Assembly: GCF_000213785.1 (NCBI RefSeq)
Contig: NC_015557.1
Coordinates: 1,344,664 to 1,408,663, forward strand
Length of the DNA stretch: 64,000 nt
Reading direction: 5' to 3'
Source: Hydrogenobaculum sp. 3684
GTDB lineage: Bacteria; Aquificota; Aquificia; Aquificales; Aquificaceae
Positions 26,359 to 34,540 of the stretch are shown in pieces (position 1 is the first letter of the stretch; every line of letters begins with the position of its first letter). The notes below the pieces were generated by a model that ran no database searches, was not told the DNA's origin, and saw nothing but the letters and a program-made list of their open reading frames with translations. The position numbers and the translations under genes were made by a program.

Positions 26359-27575
26359 AAAAAGAAGAACTTTTTGGTTTTATAGGGGCTTTTTTAGGAT
26401 GGGTGTTTGATAGCATGGATGCCACCATCTATGCTTTGGTGATGGTGAGCGCTTTAAAAGAGCTACTAAAAAACCAAGGTATTTTAAACACAGAATCCAA
26501 TGTGGGCTTTTACGGAGGGTTGATATTTTCTATATTTCTAATAGGCTGGGCTATAGGTGGGGTTAGTTTTGGCTATGTGGCGGATAAGATAGGTAGAGTT
26601 AGGGCTCTTACTATAACGATAGGTCTTTATTCCATATTTACCGGCCTTTCGTCCTTGGCTCAAAATGTATGGGAACTTGGGCTTTTTAGGTTTATAACGG
26701 CCATTGGTATAGGTGGTGAATGGGCTGGTGGTGCTACACTGGTGGCAGAGATATTTAAAAATAAAAATAGAGTTTTTGCTTCAAGCCTTCTTCAAAGCGC
26801 TTGGGCTTTTGGGTTTTTGCTGGCATCTATTATATATTTTACTGTGGGGCGTTATCACTCTTGGCGGGTGATGTTTTTAATAGGTATTTTACCTGCTTTG
26901 TTGGCTTTTGTTTTTAGGCTTTTTGTAAAAGAATCCCAAGAATGGATTTTAAATAAAAATACATTTTCTTATATTAAAAGCCTAAAACTTCTTTTTAGAA
27001 AAGAGTATATAAATCAAACTATCATAGGTTCTTTGCTTGCTTTTGTAGCGGTCTTTGGGCTTTGGGGGGTTACAAACTGGACTCCAGCTTTGATATCTTA
27101 TATTTTGCATAAAAAAGATATAGCCTACTATGTAGGGCTTGGCTCAATAGCTTTAAACATCGGTGCTTTGTTTGGTTATATATCTTTTGGTGTTATAACA
27201 AAACGTATCGGCATAAGAAATACGTTTATTTTGTTTTTTATGGGTAGTTTTTTGATGGGGCTTACAACGTTTTTATATGTTAAAAGCTTTGATAAACTTT
27301 TAATATCGCTTGCGTTGCTTGGATTTTTTAACAACGGTGTTTTTAGCGGGTTTTCTATATACTTCCCTCAGGCGTATCCATCTTTTATTAGAGCCACTGG
27401 AGCTGGTTTTTGTTTTAACGTAGGAAGGACTCTGGCGGCTGTTGGGCCTTTTATAACAGGTTATATTACATATCTATTTGGTTCTGTGGCAAAAGCTGGG
27501 GCTATGGCATCTTCTATATATATAATTGGTGTTTTGGTGGTGTTTTTGTTAAAAGAAAAAAACTATCTTCAATGA
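26355..27575 (+). CDS. MFS transporter, metabolite:H+ symporter type
   Basis: 406 residues with 12 predicted membrane helices. The loop 2-3 motif GYVADKIGRVRALT (about residue 73) and the helix 4-5 region RFITAIGIGGEWAGGATL match the SHS/metabolite:H+ symporter branch that contains sialate, shikimate and alpha-ketoglutarate transporters. The N-terminal WVFDSMDATIYALVM is also typical of that branch. The substrate cannot be predicted. It is coupled by ATGA overlaps to genes on both sides. Confidence 0.88.
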   Translation: MKKEELFGFIGAFLGWVFDSMDATIYALVMVSALKELLKNQGILNTESNVGFYGGLIFSIFLIGWAIGGVSFGYVADKIGRVRALTITIGLYSIFTGLSSLAQNVWELGLFRFITAIGIGGEWAGGATLVAEIFKNKNRVFASSLLQSAWAFGFLLASIIYFTVGRYHSWRVMFLIGILPALLAFVFRLFVKESQEWILNKNTFSYIKSLKLLFRKEYINQTIIGSLLAFVAVFGLWGVTNWTPALISYILHKKDIAYYVGLGSIALNIGALFGYISFGVITKRIGIRNTFILFFMGSFLMGLTTFLYVKSFDKLLISLALLGFFNNGVFSGFSIYFPQAYPSFIRATGAGFCFNVGRTLAAVGPFITGYITYLFGSVAKAGAMASSIYIIGVLVVFLLKEKNYLQ

Positions 27576-28660
27576 AAATCTTAAGTGTTTTGGATGCTGT
27601 GGGCTGGGGTGGTACCAAAGAGCAAGCTTACATAACAGCCGTTGGTCTTAAAAATCTTGGTTTTGATGTATCTTTTGCACTTTCTTTTGATTTTGAGGCT
27701 TTTAAAGAAAAAATAAAAGACAAAGTCCCATATTATGAGTTTGAAAAAGAAACGCCTTTTAAAAGGATAAGTTTTTTTACCTACAAAAGGCTTTATGATA
27801 TTATTTCAAAAAATAATTTTGATGTAATATTTGCAAACTCTCCAAAAGCCCTTGATTATGTGAGGGTGGTCTATCCTTTTTTATCCAAAAAGCCTAAAAT
27901 AGTGGCTTTTAAAAGATCTGGTAGAAAATCAAACATGCTTTCAAAATATTTTAAATACTCTATTGCCGATAAAATAGTGGTGGTATCTAAAAAAGTTTAT
28001 GAGGAGCTTTTAGAAGAAGATTTTTTTAAAGATAAGCTTAGATTGATCCAAAGCGGGATAGACTTATCGAGGTTTAAAAGAGCAAGCTATGAGGAGAAAA
28101 TAGCACTTCGCAAGAAATACAATCTACCGCTTGACAAACATATATTTGTAAATGTAGCCAATTACAACCCTGAGATAAAAGGTCATATCGATATACTAAA
28201 AGCCTACAAACAAATAGAAAAAGACAATACCATGCTCTTGTTTGTGGGGCTTTTAACAGATAAAGACGCTATGAAAGAAGCATCTTCTTTTGGTATAAAA
28301 CATTTTTTAGGGCTTGGGTACAAAGAAGATGTAGAATATATTTTGAGAGCTTGCGATAGTTTTGTGCTTGGCTCAAGGTTAGAAGGTATAGCAGGAGCGC
28401 TTTTACAGGCTATGGCAAGTGGGCTTGTTTGTATAAGTACAAATGTGGGTGGTATATCAGAATATATGAAAGACGGGATAAATGGATTTTTAATCCCTCC
28501 AAAGGATATAAACGCCATGGCAAACACCATGGAAAAGGTACTAAATTTAGATAGTAATGTTAGAGAGCATATAATTCAAAATGCTATTGCTACTTCAAAA
28601 GAGTATAGCATAGAGAATATGCTATCAAAGTATGTAAAATTGTTGGAAGAGTTGTCTTAG
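27572..28660 (+). CDS. GT4-family glycosyltransferase
   Basis: A 362-residue GT-B glycosyltransferase. The N-terminal domain has the GGTKEQAY acceptor-side loop. The C-terminal domain has FVNVANYNPEIKG and the donor-binding SRLEGIAGALLQAMASG with GLVCISTNVGG, which contains the conserved Glu of the family's E-x7-E region. It probably acts at the inner membrane in LPS core or other surface-glycan assembly. It is the last gene of the TPR/MFS/glycosyltransferase unit; a tRNA promoter overlaps its end. Confidence 0.87.
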   Translation: MKILSVLDAVGWGGTKEQAYITAVGLKNLGFDVSFALSFDFEAFKEKIKDKVPYYEFEKETPFKRISFFTYKRLYDIISKNNFDVIFANSPKALDYVRVVYPFLSKKPKIVAFKRSGRKSNMLSKYFKYSIADKIVVVSKKVYEELLEEDFFKDKLRLIQSGIDLSRFKRASYEEKIALRKKYNLPLDKHIFVNVANYNPEIKGHIDILKAYKQIEKDNTMLLFVGLLTDKDAMKEASSFGIKHFLGLGYKEDVEYILRACDSFVLGSRLEGIAGALLQAMASGLVCISTNVGGISEYMKDGINGFLIPPKDINAMANTMEKVLNLDSNVREHIIQNAIATSKEYSIENMLSKYVKLLEELS

Positions 28661-28667
28661 ATATAAT
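28640..28667 (+). promoter_or_regulatory. tRNA-Leu promoter
   Basis: TTGTTG (28640-28645), a 16-nt spacer and TATAAT (28662-28667) end 12 nt before tRNA-Leu. Confidence 0.6.
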
Positions 28668-28679
28668 AAAATATCTAAA

Positions 28680-28762
28680 GCGGATGTGGCGGAATTGGCA
28701 GACGCGTAGGACTCAGGATCCTATGGTGAAGAGCCGTGTGGGTTCAAGTCCCACCATCCGCA
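28680..28762 (+). tRNA. tRNA-Leu (CAG)
   Basis: A class II tRNA: acceptor GCGGATG/CATCCGC, anticodon loop CTCAGGA (anticodon CAG), a long variable arm (TGGTGAAGAGCCGT), T loop TTCAAGT, discriminator A. CCA is not encoded. Confidence 0.94.
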
Positions 28763-28789
28763 TGTAATATCCTGTATAATTTTTATAGG

Positions 28790-29581
28790 ATGAATATACT
28801 AGCTATTGGGGATGTGATAGGAAGAACTGGTAGAAGGGTTTTAAAATCAATATTGCCGCATGTTTTGAAAGAATATGAAGTAGATTTTGTGCTTTTAAAT
28901 TGTGAAAATGCAGCTGGTGGTTTTGGTATAACTTTAAAGGTTTATGAAGAGCTAAAAGCCCTTGGGGTAGATGTGTTTACCTCTGGAAATCACATATGGG
29001 ACAATAAAGAGGTTTTTAGCTTTATAGATCAAAAAGAAGACATATTAAGACCAGCAAACTACCCAGATGGGGTGCCAGGTAGAGGTTTTGGTATTTTTAA
29101 TAAAAACCAAAAACAAATTCTTGTGTTAAACCTTATGGGTAGAGTTTTTATGGGAAATCCAGCGTTAGAAAATCCTTTTTTTGTGGCAAAAGATATACTC
29201 TCTAAGTATTATTTTGACATAGCTATAATAGATTTTCACGCAGAAGCCACTGCCGAAAAATACGCTTTTGCCCTTTACATAGAAAACGAGTTTAAAGATG
29301 TGGCCAACAAGATATTTATTTACGGTACTCATACGCATGTGCCTACCGCTGACGCTTTTTTATTTCCATCTGGTATGGCATATGTAACAGATATAGGAAT
29401 AACTGGAGCTTGGCATAGTATAATAGGTACAGAGTACGCAGCTATTACAAAATACCTAAACGGCATCCCGGCAAGGTTTGAAGTGGATAAATCTCAAGGT
29501 ATATTTAACGCAATCTTATTAAAAGCCGAAGGTACGATAGAATCTATAAATAGGCTACAAATATTTGAAGATGTAATATAA
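28790..29581 (+). CDS. ymdB: YmdB-family metallophosphoesterase
   Basis: 263 residues from ATG 28790, where the family sequence MNILAIGDVIGRTGRR begins. Metal ligands include GD near residue 8, NCENAAGG (Asn-Glu), TSGNHIWDNKEV (Asn-His), the IDFHAEATAEK His and GTHTHVPTAD (His-x-His). Bacillus YmdB is a 2',3'/3',5'-cyclic nucleotide phosphodiesterase affecting biofilm and motility. A TATAAT at 28775-28780 lies 9 nt before the start, with a weak TAGGA. Confidence 0.92.
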   Translation: MNILAIGDVIGRTGRRVLKSILPHVLKEYEVDFVLLNCENAAGGFGITLKVYEELKALGVDVFTSGNHIWDNKEVFSFIDQKEDILRPANYPDGVPGRGFGIFNKNQKQILVLNLMGRVFMGNPALENPFFVAKDILSKYYFDIAIIDFHAEATAEKYAFALYIENEFKDVANKIFIYGTHTHVPTADAFLFPSGMAYVTDIGITGAWHSIIGTEYAAITKYLNGIPARFEVDKSQGIFNAILLKAEGTIESINRLQIFEDVI

Positions 29582-29588
29582 TAATTAA

Positions 29589-30320
29589 ATGCCAAACGTT
29601 TTTGAAATAGATATAAAAGAGGTCGTTGCAAAATTACAAAAGGGTAAGGAGTACAATATATATACTGTGTATAGAGATGTACCTATCAACATAAAGGTGC
29701 CCTTTTCTTGGTTTGACATTTCTAAAACTAACGAGGTTTATTTGGCTTTTAATTGGAAAAATACATCTATGAAGTATGCTTTTCAAACTGGAAACCCAGT
29801 GTATGTGAAGATTGTTATACCATACCAAAGTAGAGAACTCTCTTTTTATATAAAATGTAGCGTTTTTTCAAGTGCTAGAGATGAGCTTGTGCTTATGGCA
29901 GAATCCTTAATAGATGTACCGCCATTTTTAAAAAGATCGAGCGTAAGGGTGGAGTTTGATTATAAGCATAAAGCTTATGCAAAGTTGTGCCTTGAGGACT
30001 TGGACGAATGTTTTTCAAACCTATCGTTAAAAAATATTAGCGAAACTGGTTTTGCTATAAAAATAGAAAAAGATGAAAACAAAGATATGATATTGGGTAA
30101 GATGAAAGATTTGGCAAGCAAAGATACTGTTTTTGATGTGGAGCTTTATATAGATGGCGATATCGTTAGGGGTAAGGCTAATCTAGTAAGTATATACGAA
30201 GAACAAGATGAGTTATACGCTGGCTTTAAGATGTCTGTGGATAAAAAAGACGCTGCAAAGCTAAGCTCTATCATTATGAAGCTTCAACAAGAGATAATTC
30301 AAGAGATAAAATCTCTATGA
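29589..30320 (+). CDS. PilZ-domain c-di-GMP receptor
   Basis: 243 residues. The first 110 form a beta-rich YcgR-N/PilZN-like domain. The PilZ domain begins with RSSVR (RxxxR, about residue 115) and continues with NISETG (N/DxSxxG, about 150), so both c-di-GMP-binding motifs are intact. It is coupled to the lipoprotein gene by an ATGA overlap. With the diguanylate cyclase at 10.3 kb and flagellar genes at 38.7 kb, a role in motility or surface attachment is likely. Confidence 0.88.
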   Translation: MPNVFEIDIKEVVAKLQKGKEYNIYTVYRDVPINIKVPFSWFDISKTNEVYLAFNWKNTSMKYAFQTGNPVYVKIVIPYQSRELSFYIKCSVFSSARDELVLMAESLIDVPPFLKRSSVRVEFDYKHKAYAKLCLEDLDECFSNLSLKNISETGFAIKIEKDENKDMILGKMKDLASKDTVFDVELYIDGDIVRGKANLVSIYEEQDELYAGFKMSVDKKDAAKLSSIIMKLQQEIIQEIKSL

Positions 30321-31207
30321 AAAAGAATATATTTTTTTTATTTCTGATTTTGGCTTTCATAGTTAGCTCTTGCTCTAAAAAGCCCTTCAACAACGAATGT
30401 ATGTCAAAACTATATCAGGGTGATTTTAGATTGGCGGTGTTTGAGGGTCATAACGAACTTATAAAAAATCCCAAAGACCCAGCAGCTAGCCTTTGTCTTG
30501 GAATCATGAGTGAGATAAATGGAGATTATCAAGATGCTGTGGTGTTTTTGAAAAATTCTCTTGACAATACAAAAAATATAACGATGATGTCCGAGGCAGA
30601 AAGCTATCTTTGTAAAGTTTTTGCCATGAGCGGGGATTTAAATAAAGCCTCGACGCACTGCCAAAACGCTATGAAGTATAACCCAACGGGCGACGCCCTT
30701 GCCATAGCCTTAGAATCGGAAGGTTTTTTAGAAAGCGCTAAAAACAACTATCAAAAGGCTATAGAGTTTTTTGATGAGGCTTTAAAACATGCTAAATCAG
30801 ATTTTATAAAATCAGATATAATGGCTTTAAAAGGTCTTGCTTATTATCACATAGGAAATCTTGATAAGGCGAAATCTATTTTAGAAAAAGCTCAAAAACT
30901 TGCCAAAAAATCAAAAAACCACGATGCAAGGGCTATAGCCTTGCTCTCTTTAGGCGAGATAGCAAGAGAAAACAAAGATTATAAAGACGCCTTGACGCTT
31001 TTATCAGAAGGCTATCAAGAGGCTCTGGAAGCGGATGATAGTTATTGGGAGTCTATGGCGTATGCGTATCTTGGTTTTTATTATAAAGATATGAATGACC
31101 CCATAAAAGCTAGAGCATATATCCAAGGAGCTATAGAATATCTAAACCAAATACATGCAGATAAAGAAGTACAATATCTTCAATCTTGGTTAAATGGATT
31201 ACAATAA
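30317..31207 (+). CDS. TPR-repeat lipoprotein
   Basis: 296 residues with a lipoprotein signal peptide (KKNIFFLFLILAFIVSSC, lipobox Cys near residue 19). At least five tetratricopeptide repeats follow (e.g. AKNNYQKAIEFFDEALKHAK and GNLDKAKSILEKAQKLAKK). The size and layout resemble PilW/PilF-type pilotins, but no pilus genes are adjacent. Its position behind a PilZ gene suggests a surface-appendage or envelope role. Confidence 0.8.
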   Translation: MKKNIFFLFLILAFIVSSCSKKPFNNECMSKLYQGDFRLAVFEGHNELIKNPKDPAASLCLGIMSEINGDYQDAVVFLKNSLDNTKNITMMSEAESYLCKVFAMSGDLNKASTHCQNAMKYNPTGDALAIALESEGFLESAKNNYQKAIEFFDEALKHAKSDFIKSDIMALKGLAYYHIGNLDKAKSILEKAQKLAKKSKNHDARAIALLSLGEIARENKDYKDALTLLSEGYQEALEADDSYWESMAYAYLGFYYKDMNDPIKARAYIQGAIEYLNQIHADKEVQYLQSWLNGLQ

Positions 31208-32060
31208 ACTAAAGATATTTTTTAGGCTTTTAAGGGTAAAACAATATACAAAAAATCTAATGCTTTTTATTCCTATTGTCTTTGCAAGGGAAGTATTTAA
31301 TAAAACTTTGTTCTTAAATACAAGCCTTGTCTTTATAGGATTTTGCCTTATAGCATCTTCCACATATATATTAAACGATATAATAGATGCGCCAAAAGAC
31401 AGGCTTCACCCTAAGAAAAAAAATAGGCCCATAGCAAAAGGTGATATATCTATCAAACTTGCATCTTTGATAGGAATATCTTTGTTTATAACAGGGTCTA
31501 TCCTTGTGACTAGAGTCTCAATGCTTGCCTTTGCAATGTCTATGGTGTATGTATTAAATAGTTTTGTTTACAGCTTTTATTTTAAGAAAAAACAGCTTTT
31601 TGATGTGTTTTTTATAGCCTTTGGTTTTTTGATAAGGATATACATAGGGGCTTTTGCGGCATCTGTGGATGTGTCTCCTTATCTGTTTTTAGATATGTTT
31701 TTTATAAGCCTTTACCTTGGTTTTGGCAAAAGAAGGTATGAGTTATTTACAATGGAAGAAAAAAGTGAGGACTTTAAAGAGGTTTTAAAGTATTACAGTG
31801 TTTATTATCTTGACCAGCTTATGGTAATATCTGCCACTTTGGGACTTGGCATATATACTATGTATACTCTAAGTATACCCAGCAAAATATTTTTTTATAG
31901 CGTTATAATAGCTACGTTTGGTATATTTAGGTATTACCATATAACCCATAATTTAAAAAGCGGAGAACCCTCAGAAGAGCTTTTAAACGATAAGCTTATA
32001 CTTCTTAGCGCTATAGCTCTTGTGTTGTACGACGGGGTTATACTATACTTTCATTTTTAA
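31194..32060 (+). CDS. UbiA-family prenyltransferase, decaprenyl-phosphate phosphoribosyltransferase type
   Basis: 288 residues with about eight membrane helices. The first Asp-rich motif reads NDIIDAPKDRLHPKKKNRPIA (about residues 61-81) and the second region QLFDVFFIAFGFLIR is near 140. The LHPKKKNRPIA ending is typical of the DPPR-synthase branch, which makes polyprenyl-phosphoribose, rather than of quinone UbiA. The acceptor is inferred. The start overlaps the lipoprotein gene by 14 bp. Confidence 0.8.
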   Translation: MDYNKLKIFFRLLRVKQYTKNLMLFIPIVFAREVFNKTLFLNTSLVFIGFCLIASSTYILNDIIDAPKDRLHPKKKNRPIAKGDISIKLASLIGISLFITGSILVTRVSMLAFAMSMVYVLNSFVYSFYFKKKQLFDVFFIAFGFLIRIYIGAFAASVDVSPYLFLDMFFISLYLGFGKRRYELFTMEEKSEDFKEVLKYYSVYYLDQLMVISATLGLGIYTMYTLSIPSKIFFYSVIIATFGIFRYYHITHNLKSGEPSEELLNDKLILLSAIALVLYDGVILYFHF

Positions 32061-32113
32061 AACCCAGATAAAGAAGATTTTAAAATACTGTATAAGTTCA
32101 GATAGACTATGAA

Positions 32114-32257
32114 CACAGAGTGGTTTACCATGTTTTAGATGCATGTCTTTTTAACAGACACTTATCATACGATGTAAAAAATGCCTTTGGCACACTAGAG
32201 TGGTTTACTATGTTTCAGATACCTGTTTCTTAAAATACGCTTATTATACGACAAGTA
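32114..32257. repeat. Two imperfect direct repeats in a gene-free gap
   Basis: The 296-nt gap between the UbiA-family gene and the outer-membrane protein gene holds two similar blocks of about 56 nt starting at 32117 and 32197 (80-nt offset). Both begin AGAGTGGTTTAC; 23 of the first 26 bases agree, and 12 of the last 14 (CTTATxATACGA end) agree. They are not coding in a shared frame. No other part of the gap carries an obvious gene. Confidence 0.65.
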
Positions 32258-32272
32258 TACCATGGTTTATAT

Positions 32273-32290
32273 GTTCACGATGTAGTGAAC
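32273..32290. other. Small perfect inverted repeat
   Basis: GTTCAC-6 nt-GTGAAC, followed directly by the palindrome TTGTACAA. No T run follows, so this is not an intrinsic terminator; it could be an operator upstream of the outer-membrane protein promoter. Confidence 0.4.
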
Positions 32291-32332
32291 TTGTACAATT
32301 AAATCTTTTATAATTTTTCGTTTAACTAGCGA

Positions 32333-32338
32333 TATAAT
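32333..32338 (+). promoter_or_regulatory. -10 box of the outer-membrane protein gene
   Basis: TATAAT lies 18 nt before the start; AGGAGG at 32345-32350 sits between, giving an ordinary short leader. Confidence 0.6.
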
Positions 32339-32356
32339 GTTTATAGGAGGTGTTTT

Positions 32357-32917
32357 ATGAGAAAGTTTTTGATGGGTTTGTTGGTTTTTGGTGGTATGGC
32401 TATGGCACAGCCTTATTATGGTGATAACGTTAGCACTCAGAATCTTGGTGATTTTACATCGTATATGAAGCTTGATTATATGCATTTTACGGGTTCTCAT
32501 ATAAGTAGTTTTGATGGGCCTTATCTTGGTGTTGGTGTAGATTGGAACTGTAGGCTTTTTAAAGTGGCTTACGGACAATTAAAACCCTCTTTACAGCTTG
32601 GTACGGGCAGAGCTTATGGAGATGGTTCTCATCTTGATTTTTCAAATATAGAACTTAACATGAGATACCTATATCCTATAGGTCAAAATCTTTTTGCTGG
32701 TTTTGGTGCTGGTATAGGAGCAGCGGATGTAAAACTCCAAGGGATGTCCTCTGGTATGGTAGGCACTATGCAAGGCTCTGGTGAGCTTGATCTTAAGATA
32801 TCTCCAAATGTATACATAGGAGCTCAAGCAAAGTATCAGTTTGCCACCGAGTACAAAAACACCGGTATAAACCCTGATAACTATAGGCTTGGCATAAAAC
32901 TTGGGATGTTGTTTTAA
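32357..32917 (+). CDS. Outer-membrane beta-barrel protein
   Basis: 186 residues with a signal peptide (RKFLMGLLVFGGMAMAQ). The mature part is made of alternating strands rich in Gly and aromatic residues (LGVGVDWNCRLFKVAYG, LFAGFGAGIGAADV). It ends in Phe (GIKLGMLF), the C-terminal signature for BAM-dependent insertion. This predicts an eight-strand barrel. Strong AGGAGG and TATAAT suggest abundant expression. No specific family is recognised. Confidence 0.75.
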   Translation: MRKFLMGLLVFGGMAMAQPYYGDNVSTQNLGDFTSYMKLDYMHFTGSHISSFDGPYLGVGVDWNCRLFKVAYGQLKPSLQLGTGRAYGDGSHLDFSNIELNMRYLYPIGQNLFAGFGAGIGAADVKLQGMSSGMVGTMQGSGELDLKISPNVYIGAQAKYQFATEYKNTGINPDNYRLGIKLGMLF

Positions 32918-32941
32918 GCTTGAAAACTTTGTAAGAGATCC

Positions 32942-32947
32942 TATATT
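32942..32947 (+). promoter_or_regulatory. -10 box of trpG, leaderless spacing
   Basis: TATATT ends 6 nt before the trpG ATG; there is no Shine-Dalgarno sequence. Confidence 0.45.
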
Positions 32948-32953
32948 TTAAGT

Positions 32954-33544
32954 ATGAAGCTTTTGATGATAGATAATTATGACTCTTTTACTTACAACTT
33001 GGTGCAGTATTTTAACATATTGGGTCAAAATGTAGAAGTTGTGAAAAACGACGAAATAAAACCAGAAGATATAAGAGATATGGACATAGACGCTATAGTA
33101 ATATCTCCAGGGCCTTGCTCTCCAAAAGAGGCTGGTATATCTGTAGATGTAATAAAAATGTATAAAGATAAATATCCAATATTGGGGGTTTGTCTTGGGC
33201 ATCAAAGCATAGGATATGCTTTTGGAGCTAATATAGTAAAAGCTAAAAGACTTATGCATGGGAAAACCTCTATGATATCCCATGATAACGAGGGTCTTTA
33301 TAAAGGTCTACCAAATCCCTTTAAAGCGGTAAGATATCATTCGTTGGTGATAGATAAAAGTACGCTGTCAGATGAGTTTATTGTAGATGCTGTGGCCGAG
33401 GATGGCGATATAATGGGTATAAGACATAAAGCTCTTCCTATTTTTGGTGTGCAGTTTCATCCAGAGTCCATAGTTTCTGAGTATGGATTTGATATACTAA
33501 AAAACTTTTTACAAGAAGCTAAATTGAGTTATAATAAAGTTTAA
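32954..33544 (+). CDS. trpG: Anthranilate/aminodeoxychorismate synthase glutamine amidotransferase
   Basis: A 196-residue class I glutaminase. The oxyanion region SPGPCSPKEAG (near 53), the nucleophile Cys in GVCLGHQSIGYAFG (near 80) and the catalytic His-Glu in VQFHPESI (near 170) are all present. It supplies ammonia for anthranilate (tryptophan) or aminodeoxychorismate (folate) synthesis; one protein often serves both. No trpE or pabB is in the window. Confidence 0.92.
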   Translation: MKLLMIDNYDSFTYNLVQYFNILGQNVEVVKNDEIKPEDIRDMDIDAIVISPGPCSPKEAGISVDVIKMYKDKYPILGVCLGHQSIGYAFGANIVKAKRLMHGKTSMISHDNEGLYKGLPNPFKAVRYHSLVIDKSTLSDEFIVDAVAEDGDIMGIRHKALPIFGVQFHPESIVSEYGFDILKNFLQEAKLSYNKV

Positions 33545-33563
33545 ACGGATAGGAGGTTGCATT

Positions 33564-33746
33564 ATGAAAGGCGTAGCTCTTATATGGCTCACAACTCTGG
33601 TTTTGGTGGTGGCTGAAGTGGCTGGTGCTATTTTGTGGCACGGGCAAGAATACTCTACGGTTACATTTGGTTTTCTCATGGTGGTGGCTGCTGTTCTAAA
33701 CGGCATTTGGGTTGGTTTGGTAGTGCCTTTAGCAGCTAAAGACTAA
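33564..33746 (+). CDS. Small two-helix membrane protein
   Basis: 60 residues, almost entirely two hydrophobic helices (about 4-23 and 33-56) joined by a short polar loop (WHGQEYST). AGGAGG lies 7 nt before the ATG. The stop is 5 nt before the ABC ATPase start, so it may belong to that transporter unit. It is not recognised. Confidence 0.65.
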   Translation: MKGVALIWLTTLVLVVAEVAGAILWHGQEYSTVTFGFLMVVAAVLNGIWVGLVVPLAAKD

Positions 33747-33751
33747 AGCGT

Positions 33752-34540
33752 TTGGAAGAGTATTTTTTAGAAGTCAAAGACCTAAAGAAAAGTTACAACG
33801 GTTTTGAGGCTTTAAAAGGTATAAGTTTTGAAGTAAAAAAAGGTGAGATTTTTGGTCTTCTTGGTACAAACGGTGCTGGGAAGACCACCACTATAAAAAT
33901 AATAGCCGGTATAATACCACCTACTTCTGGTGAAATAAAAATTCAAGGAAAATCTATAAAAGAAAATCCCGTCAAGATAAAAAGCCAAATTGGCTATGTG
34001 CCTCAAGATATTTCTATAATACCTAACCTAAGCGCTTACGAAAATCTAAGGCTTATAGGAAAGCTTTACGGCGTTTCCAAAGATAGTGTTGAACAAATGC
34101 TAAAAGCCGTTAATCTATGGGATAGAAAAGATTCTATGGTTCAAACGTTTTCTGGTGGTATGATAAGGAAGTTAGAGATTGCTATGGCGCTTTTGCACAG
34201 TCCAAAACTGCTTCTTTTAGATGAGCCAAGCGTAGGTCTTGATCCAAACTCTAAGCTTAGTATATGGAATTTTTTAAAATCAAAAAAACAAGATATGGCG
34301 GTTTTAATCACCACTCACGATATGAACGAAGCTGAACGTATATGCGATAGAATAGCAATCATGAAAAAAGGGCAAATAGTGGCAAAAGGTACATTAGAAG
34401 AGCTAAGAGAACTCATTGGCGACAAAAATGCCTCTTTGGAAGAGATTTTTATTCAGCTTACCGGTGAGAATATCGAAGAGGATACCCAAGATATAAAATC
34501 TATAAGAAAAACAAGGAATATAGTCAAAAGGCTTAGTTAG
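33752..34540 (+). CDS. ABC transporter ATP-binding protein (ABC-2 export type)
   Basis: 262 residues starting at TTG; no ATG or GTG is near the conserved N-terminus. Walker A GTNGAGKTTT near 38-47, Q loop VPQDIS, signature FSGGMIRKLEIAMA near 135, Walker B LLLLDEPSVGLDP and the H-loop TTHD are intact. It belongs to the CcmA/NodI/drug-exporter branch. The permease starts at the very next base after the stop. Confidence 0.9.
   Translation: MEEYFLEVKDLKKSYNGFEALKGISFEVKKGEIFGLLGTNGAGKTTTIKIIAGIIPPTSGEIKIQGKSIKENPVKIKSQIGYVPQDISIIPNLSAYENLRLIGKLYGVSKDSVEQMLKAVNLWDRKDSMVQTFSGGMIRKLEIAMALLHSPKLLLLDEPSVGLDPNSKLSIWNFLKSKKQDMAVLITTHDMNEAERICDRIAIMKKGQIVAKGTLEELRELIGDKNASLEEIFIQLTGENIEEDTQDIKSIRKTRNIVKRLS

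Noticed and set aside
32114-32257. The two repeated blocks as a CRISPR remnant
   Set aside because: Only two units, the repeat is about 56 nt and imperfect, the spacing piece is about 24 nt, and no cas gene is present.
32267-32578. A minus-strand frame of 103 codons in the gap and the outer-membrane protein gene
   Set aside because: It is antisense to a gene with signal peptide and C-terminal barrel signature; its translation is Lys/Thr/Ile-rich low-complexity sequence.
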